A stretch of DNA of 17,981 nt from NCBI GenBank assembly GCA_019136935.1, contig JAGVTI010000260.1, positions 1 through 17,981 of the forward strand. Direction: 5' to 3'. Below, one piece after another: positions 15,469-17,981 of the stretch. The stretch comes from Deltaproteobacteria bacterium (GTDB taxonomy: Bacteria; Desulfobacterota; Syntrophia; Syntrophales; JAAYKM01). Within the stretch, counting starts at the first letter, position 1; each line of letters opens with the position of its first letter. The position numbers were made by a program, and so were the translations under genes. Below the pieces are notes generated by a model. It was not told the origin of the DNA and did not search any database. It saw nothing but the letters and a program-made list of their open reading frames with translations.

Positions 15469-16230
15469 TTGGACATCGCAACCATCATCGGAATCATCGG
15501 CGGCTTTACGCTGGTCATTACGGCCATGGGCTGGGGGGGAGGATTGTCCTGGTTCTTGGATCTGCCTTCGATGATGATTGTTCTGGGGGGAACATTCGGT
15601 GCGGTCCTGATCAACTATCCCCTGTCGACGGTTGTCAAGGTCATTCCCGCGGCGAAAAACATCTTCTTCAAACGGGAAACGGAAGTCCAGGAAGTGATCG
15701 AACTGTTTGTCGAAATGGCCGGCATTACCCGGCGGGAGGGGCTTCTGTCCCTGGAGCGGATGGAAGCGAAAATCGAGGATCCCTTCCTGTCCAAGGCGGT
15801 GGGGCTGGTTCTGGACGGTGTCGATCCGACGGATGTGGAAATCATCCTGGAGACGGAAATCCAGTCGGTTGCGGAACGGCACAGGATCGGAGCGGAGATC
15901 TTCACGACCATGGGGAATTTCGCGCCGGCGATGGGTCTCATGGGCACTCTGATCGGCCTGGTGAAAATGCTGATGCAGATGAGCGATCCCGCCATGATCG
16001 GCCCTTCCATGTCCCTGGCCCTGATCACTACCTTTTACGGTGTCATCCTGTCCAATCTCGTCTTCCTGCCCATTGCGGGCAAGTTGAAGACTCAGAGCAG
16101 TCATGAGCTCTTTATCAAGTACCTGATGCTGAACGGCACTTTGGCCATGCAGTCGGGGGACCATCCCCGGATGGTGAAGCAGAAACTGCTTTCATTCGTG
16201 GCCCCGCGGGAAAGGGGGGCAGCCTATTGA
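15469..16230 (+). CDS. motA: Flagellar stator subunit MotA (PomA-like)
   Basis: MotA forms the pentameric inner-membrane ring of the ion-driven stator. The 253 residues match the short PomA-type form: membrane segments near 3-20 and 30-50, a cytoplasmic domain with the charged torque patch ITRREGLLSLE (Arg88/Arg89, Glu96), then segments near 150-170 and 180-203. The pore-lining Pro153 (GNFAPAMG) is present. Thr160, Thr187 and Thr188 align with PomA Thr158, Thr185 and Thr186, which coordinate sodium. Sodium coupling is therefore possible but unproven. Translation starts at TTG. The stop overlaps the TTG start of the next gene, implying coupling. Confidence 0.95.
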   Translation: MDIATIIGIIGGFTLVITAMGWGGGLSWFLDLPSMMIVLGGTFGAVLINYPLSTVVKVIPAAKNIFFKRETEVQEVIELFVEMAGITRREGLLSLERMEAKIEDPFLSKAVGLVLDGVDPTDVEIILETEIQSVAERHRIGAEIFTTMGNFAPAMGLMGTLIGLVKMLMQMSDPAMIGPSMSLALITTFYGVILSNLVFLPIAGKLKTQSSHELFIKYLMLNGTLAMQSGDHPRMVKQKLLSFVAPRERGAAY

Positions 16231-16898
16231 GACCGAAAATTCCGTGGCAGCGTCCAATGACCGACGTTCCCGTTGCCGGCTGGCAGACGGTTTACTGCTC
16301 GTTCGCCCTCATTCTCGTGGTCTTTTTCGTCATGATGGTTTCCTACTCCGTCGTTTCCGGGAGGGGAATGAAAACCGTCCGGAAGCATTTTGCCCGGGGT
16401 TCTTCCCTGCACGCCCCCGGGTCATCCGTGCAGCCCCTGTCGGGAATCAAGTCGGCGGAGCCGGGGGAGGCCCTCTCCGTTGTCATCCAGGACGCCACAA
16501 CCCGGTTCGGCCTGGGTAACACCGTGAGGGTCAGGATGGAATCCGGGGGCATCGATATTCTCATGCAGGATCGTGCTCTTTTCCCCGAAGGTGCGGTCGA
16601 TGTCGATAAGCGAATCCATCCCTATCTGAATGTCATCGGGGATGTCGCCGCCAGGAACGGCCTGCACGTTCAGGTGAAATCCTATGCCGGATACGAGGGT
16701 TCATCAGGCACGGATCCCCGATCGTCCTGGCAGTTGTCGGCCCAACGGGCCGTGAATGTCATGAGGTACTTTCTGGCTTACGGGCGCCTCGCCGCCGGCC
16801 AGGTGAGCGCATCCGGGTTCGTGGATGCGGCTTCCGCCGTGCCGGATACGACAAATGGCGGCAGCCGGATTGAACTGCATTTGAGCGTGAAGGAATGA
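16227..16898 (+). CDS. Divergent MotB-like protein lacking the ion-binding aspartate
   Basis: The 223-residue product has the MotB plan: a single N-terminal membrane segment (about residues 19-41) and a periplasmic OmpA-like domain (about 115-220). In the membrane segment WQTVYCSFALILVVFF aligns residue by residue with the MotB pattern W-x-x-x-Y-A-D-F. The essential Asp is replaced by Ser25. The OmpA core is also altered: VKSYAGYEG (150-158) replaces the usual VEGHTDNRP, while the later SSWQLSAQRAVNVMRYFL helix and GSRIELHLSV ending are retained. It is thus unlikely to conduct ions alone and may pair with the following MotB or act as a scaffold. The TTG start overlaps the motA stop and has AAAGGGGGG upstream; an alternative ATG is at 16257. 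Confidence 0.85.
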   Translation: MRPKIPWQRPMTDVPVAGWQTVYCSFALILVVFFVMMVSYSVVSGRGMKTVRKHFARGSSLHAPGSSVQPLSGIKSAEPGEALSVVIQDATTRFGLGNTVRVRMESGGIDILMQDRALFPEGAVDVDKRIHPYLNVIGDVAARNGLHVQVKSYAGYEGSSGTDPRSSWQLSAQRAVNVMRYFLAYGRLAAGQVSASGFVDAASAVPDTTNGGSRIELHLSVKE

Positions 16899-16911
16899 TC
16901 GGGGTACGGCG

Positions 16912-17622
16912 ATGCACAGAAGGCGTTTCAAATACAAAAAAACGGCCGTCGTCACCGAGCCGACAGGAATCGGCGGGAGATGGATTGTAACCTTCAACGA
17001 CATGATTACGCTCATTCTGACGTTCCTTGTTTTGATTCTCTCCATGTCCGATATGGATAAGGCCAGTATCGACCAGGTCTCCCAGTCGGTCAGCGAAGCC
17101 TTCGGCATCGGAGGGGTCCGGGCGCCGCTGGTTCTTCCGAGAACGGTCCAGCCTTCCGTCGACCGGGGACAGATCCAGGCGGACCGCAACGCCGAGATCT
17201 CCGGGATGGCGGTCAAGATTGCATCGCTCCCGGGCATGGAGGCCCGCATGAGTCCGGGGGGAATTCAGGTTACGTTGAGCGAGAAGGTCCTGTTTGATCC
17301 CGGATCGGATGTGCTGGCGGCGGACAGCGGGCGGGTGCTGATGTCGCTGGTTCCCTTTCTGCTGAAGGCCGGTGCGTTCATTACCGTGGAAGGCCATACG
17401 GATAACCGGCCGGTTGACAAGGGGCGATTCCCCTCGAATTGGGAGTTGTCGACCGCCCGGGCGGTCAGTGTCGTCAGCTTCCTGGAGAAGGAGGGGGGAA
17501 TTCCTCCGGAGCGCCTGTCCGCCGTCGGTTACGGCGATACGAGGCCCCGGATCGGAAACGATCATGCGCGGGCGCGCCAGATCAATCGAAGAGTGGAAAT
17601 GAATTTAAAATTTCAAAAATAG
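16912..17622 (+). CDS. motB: Flagellar stator subunit MotB (canonical)
   Basis: MotB anchors the stator to peptidoglycan and carries the ion through the channel. The 236-residue protein has a basic N terminus, a membrane segment with the ion-binding Asp30 in WIVTFNDMITLILTFLVLIL (24-43), then the SMSDMD plug-proximal sequence. The OmpA-like domain has VEGHTDNRPV (about 159-168), SNWELSTARAVSVV and a C-terminal NRRVEMNLKF, all intact. It starts 13 bases after the divergent MotB-like gene. The SMSDMD sequence resembles PomB/MotS (sodium-type) stators. Function as the working MotB of this operon is well supported. Confidence 0.95.
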   Translation: MHRRRFKYKKTAVVTEPTGIGGRWIVTFNDMITLILTFLVLILSMSDMDKASIDQVSQSVSEAFGIGGVRAPLVLPRTVQPSVDRGQIQADRNAEISGMAVKIASLPGMEARMSPGGIQVTLSEKVLFDPGSDVLAADSGRVLMSLVPFLLKAGAFITVEGHTDNRPVDKGRFPSNWELSTARAVSVVSFLEKEGGIPPERLSAVGYGDTRPRIGNDHARARQINRRVEMNLKFQK

Positions 17623-17636
17623 CGCGAGGGGTAACC

Positions 17637-17981
17637 ATGGCAAAGGAAGAAAAAAGTGAAGAGGCCTTAGAGCCTGTCGAGGAGGTAAAGGGGAAAAAGG
17701 GGGTGATGAAATGGATCGTCATCGGCCTGATGGTGTTCGTCATCGCAGGGGCGGCTGTGGGAGGGGGGCTTTACGTTTTCAATAACGTTCTGGGAGCGAA
17801 AAAAGACAACGCCCAGGCCCCGCCGATCATCGGCAGCATCTGGAGTCTCGACCCGTTTATCGTCAATCTCCTGGATAACAACGGCGAACGGTATTTGAAG
17901 GTCGTCATTGAATTCGAGGTGGCGGATCCATCGATCATCCAGGAACTGGATCAGGTCAAGCCCAGAGTCAGGGACGGCATT
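17637..17981 (+). CDS. fliL: Flagellar basal-body associated protein FliL, 3' end missing
   Basis: FliL is a single-pass inner-membrane protein that rings the stator and supports torque. The visible 115 codons encode a charged cytoplasmic tail (MAKEEKSEEALEPVEEVKGK), a membrane segment at about 24-46 (MKWIVIGLMVFVIAGAAVGG) and the start of the periplasmic SPFH-like domain with the conserved DPFIVNLLDNNGERYLKVVI segment. The gene runs off the window in frame. A GAGGGG element precedes the ATG. Position after motB is standard. Confidence 0.93.
   Translation, partial: MAKEEKSEEALEPVEEVKGKKGVMKWIVIGLMVFVIAGAAVGGGLYVFNNVLGAKKDNAQAPPIIGSIWSLDPFIVNLLDNNGERYLKVVIEFEVADPSIIQELDQVKPRVRDGI

Noticed and set aside
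1..17981. CRISPR array, insertion sequence, tRNA or integration site
   Set aside because: No regularly spaced repeats, transposase motifs, tRNA-like clover leaf or flanking direct repeats were seen; the locus looks like ordinary chromosomal flagellar DNA.

Overview
The window is a flagellar biogenesis locus, and every supported gene lies on the + strand. The gene order and protein types suggest a Gram-negative Desulfobacterota/deltaproteobacterial chromosome, possibly Syntrophales- or Geobacter-like. The clues are a FlrB/FlrC-type two-component pair next to flgBC-fliEFGHIJ, a MotE-like gene after fliJ, sigma-54 promoters, a PomA-like MotA, and moderately GC-rich DNA with strong third-position G/C bias. 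The lineage is inference; there is no rRNA or marker gene here.

Layout. 1-1141: the end of a TPR-repeat protein gene that appears interrupted by an in-frame stop. 1253-3902: a soluble PAS histidine kinase (flrB/fleS-like) and a sigma-54 activator (flrC/fleR-like). 3929-3945: a sigma-54 promoter, followed by a tightly packed basal-body/export operon, flgB-flgC-fliE-fliF-fliG-fliH-fliI-fliJ-motE-like (3988-10804). 10805-11222: a 418-base gap with two intrinsic terminators and a second sigma-54 promoter, which drives fliK-flgD-flgE (hook). 15165-15468: a gap with a terminator hairpin and a third sigma-54 promoter, which drives motA, two consecutive motB-type genes and fliL (cut by the window end).

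How it fits together. FlrC-like activator plus sigma-54 RNA polymerase should switch on three transcription units, for rod/MS-ring/export ATPase, hook, and stator. The regulator genes sit directly upstream of the units they probably control.

Most notable points. (1) Two adjacent MotB-like proteins follow one MotA. The first has lost the ion-carrying aspartate (Ser in its place) and the usual peptidoglycan-binding motif; the second is canonical. This suggests a mixed or accessory stator component. (2) The histidine kinase has a degenerate ATP-binding lid. (3) FlrC carries a nine-G tract in its linker; slippage by one base either way would remove the DNA-binding domain. (4) A perfect 14-bp inverted repeat covers the end of flrC just upstream of the flgB promoter. 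(5) The 165 bases between the two terminators at 10862-11099 are unexplained.
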